Shown one piece after another: positions 26,207 through 26,577 of a stretch of 26,577 nucleotides of DNA. A model generated the notes under the pieces. It saw only the letters and a program-made list of their open reading frames with translations, was not told the origin of the DNA and did no database searches. Source of the stretch: Caryophanales bacterium UBA7642 (GTDB taxonomy: Bacteria; Bacillota_I; Bacilli_A; RFN20; CAG-288). A program made the translations under genes and the position numbers. The DNA lies in contig DLIM01000044.1 of the NCBI GenBank assembly GCA_002483745.1, positions 30,513 through 57,089 on the forward strand, in the 5' to 3' direction. How positions within the stretch are numbered: the first letter of the stretch is position 1; each line of letters begins with the position of its first letter.

Positions 26207-26226
26207 ATTGCCTACATTCAGGCAAT
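26207..26226. promoter_or_regulatory. Inverted repeat ATTGCCT-N6-AGGCAAT upstream of feo
   Basis: Perfect 7-bp arms with a 6-bp spacer end 34 bp before the feo -35. There is no gene end nearby for which it could be a terminator, so an operator is the likely role. The half-site TTGCCT recalls metal-regulator (MntR/DtxR-type) sites, from memory only. Confidence 0.5.
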
Positions 26227-26237
26227 AAATGAAACCG

Positions 26238-26253
26238 GTTAGTATTTACTAAC
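26238..26253. promoter_or_regulatory. feo operator copy 1, GTTAG-N6-CTAAC
   Basis: GTTAGTATTTACTAAC is a perfect palindrome (7-bp arms around TT) that ends 7 bp before the -35 box. The same outer 5-bp arms with a 6-bp spacer recur at 26296-26311. Confidence 0.65.
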
Positions 26254-26259
26254 TTTCTA

Positions 26260-26288
26260 TTGACAACCCTAATTTTAAAAGATATATT
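26260..26288 (+). promoter_or_regulatory. Promoter of feoAB
   Basis: A consensus -35 TTGACA at 26260-26265, a 17-bp spacer and TATATT at 26283-26288. This is the best vegetative promoter match in the window. The transcript should start near 26295. Confidence 0.85.
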
Positions 26289-26295
26289 AGCCATG

Positions 26296-26311
26296 GTTAG
26301 ATATGACTAAC
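26296..26311. promoter_or_regulatory. feo operator copy 2, GTTAG-N6-CTAAC
   Basis: GTTAGATATGACTAAC lies at the predicted transcription start and abuts the AGGAGG ribosome binding site. A repressor bound here would block initiation. An iron-responsive DtxR-family repressor is the natural candidate. Confidence 0.65.
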
Positions 26312-26322
26312 AGGAGGCAAGA

Positions 26323-26565
26323 ATGCAACTATTCCAAGCTCCAGAAGGCAGTACAGTCACAATATTGAATGTGTCTGGTGAAGAACATAACCGTCGTCAC
26401 CTAGAATGCCTGGGGATTTCAAAAGGCGAGAAGATCAAGATTGTTGATTCACATGGCGGAGCCGTCATTGTGAAAGTCAAAGGCTATCGTTTGGCTCTTG
26501 ATAAAGATATTTGTGCTTGCATCTCTGTTCATCCTGAAATTAAGGGAGGAACATGCAATGTCTGA
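26323..26565 (+). CDS. feoA: Ferrous iron transport protein A
   Basis: The 80-residue SH3-like FeoA protein assists FeoB in Fe(II) uptake at the inner face of the membrane. The sequence shows APEGSTVTILNVSG, RRHLECLGISKGEKIKIV, a VIVKVKGYRLALDKDICACI core and a C-terminal GGTCNV. AGGAGG lies 6 bp before the ATG. The stop TGA overlaps the next ATG by 8 bp, the usual arrangement with feoB. The promoter is flanked by two identical-type operators, suggesting repression by iron. Confidence 0.9.
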   Translation: MQLFQAPEGSTVTILNVSGEEHNRRHLECLGISKGEKIKIVDSHGGAVIVKVKGYRLALDKDICACISVHPEIKGGTCNV

Positions 26566-26577
26566 TGATAAAAAATA
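26558..26577 (+). CDS. feoB: Probable feoB, first codons only (cut by window end)
   Basis: Only MSDDKK is visible. The ATG is preceded by GGGAGG at 8 bp and overlaps the end of feoA. The assignment to FeoB rests on the standard feoA-feoB gene order, not on sequence. Confidence 0.55.

Noticed and set aside
1..26577. CRISPR array, phage or insertion sequence
   Set aside because: There are no regularly spaced direct repeats, no transposase or integrase and no phage structural genes in any frame.

Overview
This is a contiguous piece of a low-GC Gram-positive (Bacillota) chromosome. The RpoC sequence, the A+T-rich intergenic DNA, strong AGGAGG-type ribosome binding sites, extended -10 promoters (TGnTATAAT) and a T-box leader all fit. 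Compared from memory, the RpoB/RpoC style suggests the Erysipelotrichia/Mollicutes side of the phylum; this is an inference. TGA is a normal stop here (marR-like gene, exonuclease, feoA), so the standard code applies.

Layout. 1-5349: the 3' part of rpoB, all of rpoC, a short hairpin, and a tRNA-Gly(CCC) with its own terminator. 5524-9312: a DUF5714 cysteine-rich protein, a small membrane protein, a flavodoxin, a PF06541 membrane protein, a Dabb-fold protein and an unrecognised tail-anchored protein. 9348-13666: a promoter with a perfect 16-bp palindrome, a MarR-type regulator and the two subunits of a heterodimeric ABC exporter, closed by a terminator. 13680-15160: an RclA-like flavin disulfide reductase interrupted by one in-frame TGA. 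15183-18128: a GNAT acetyltransferase, then a leftward group of DEDDh exonuclease, MscS channel and an FN3-like anchored protein. 18358-20971: a YbiT/YkpA-type ABC-F ATPase and an EamA/DMT transporter. 21216-23844: a leftward amino-acid ABC importer (binding lipoprotein, permease, ATPase) behind a T-box whose specifier reads CGU, so arginine is the predicted signal. 23845-24411: about 570 bp without genes but with a structured inverted repeat. 24412-26090: a guanine-deaminase-like enzyme, a second flavodoxin and a leftward DUF5662 protein. 26207-26577: feoA and the first codons of a probable feoB behind a strong promoter flanked by repeated inverted motifs.

How the parts work together. Most of the window is housekeeping or ordinary accessory content. 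The regulatory DNA is the richest part: an arginine-type T-box, a MarR-type operator on its own promoter, a palindrome on the -35 of the reductase gene, and a feo promoter bracketed by two copies of GTTAG-N6-CTAAC. The most unusual coding features are the in-frame TGA in the reductase and an ABC-F protein in which all the elements of one of its two ATP sites are degenerate. I found no CRISPR array, phage, insertion sequence or clearly new multi-gene system.
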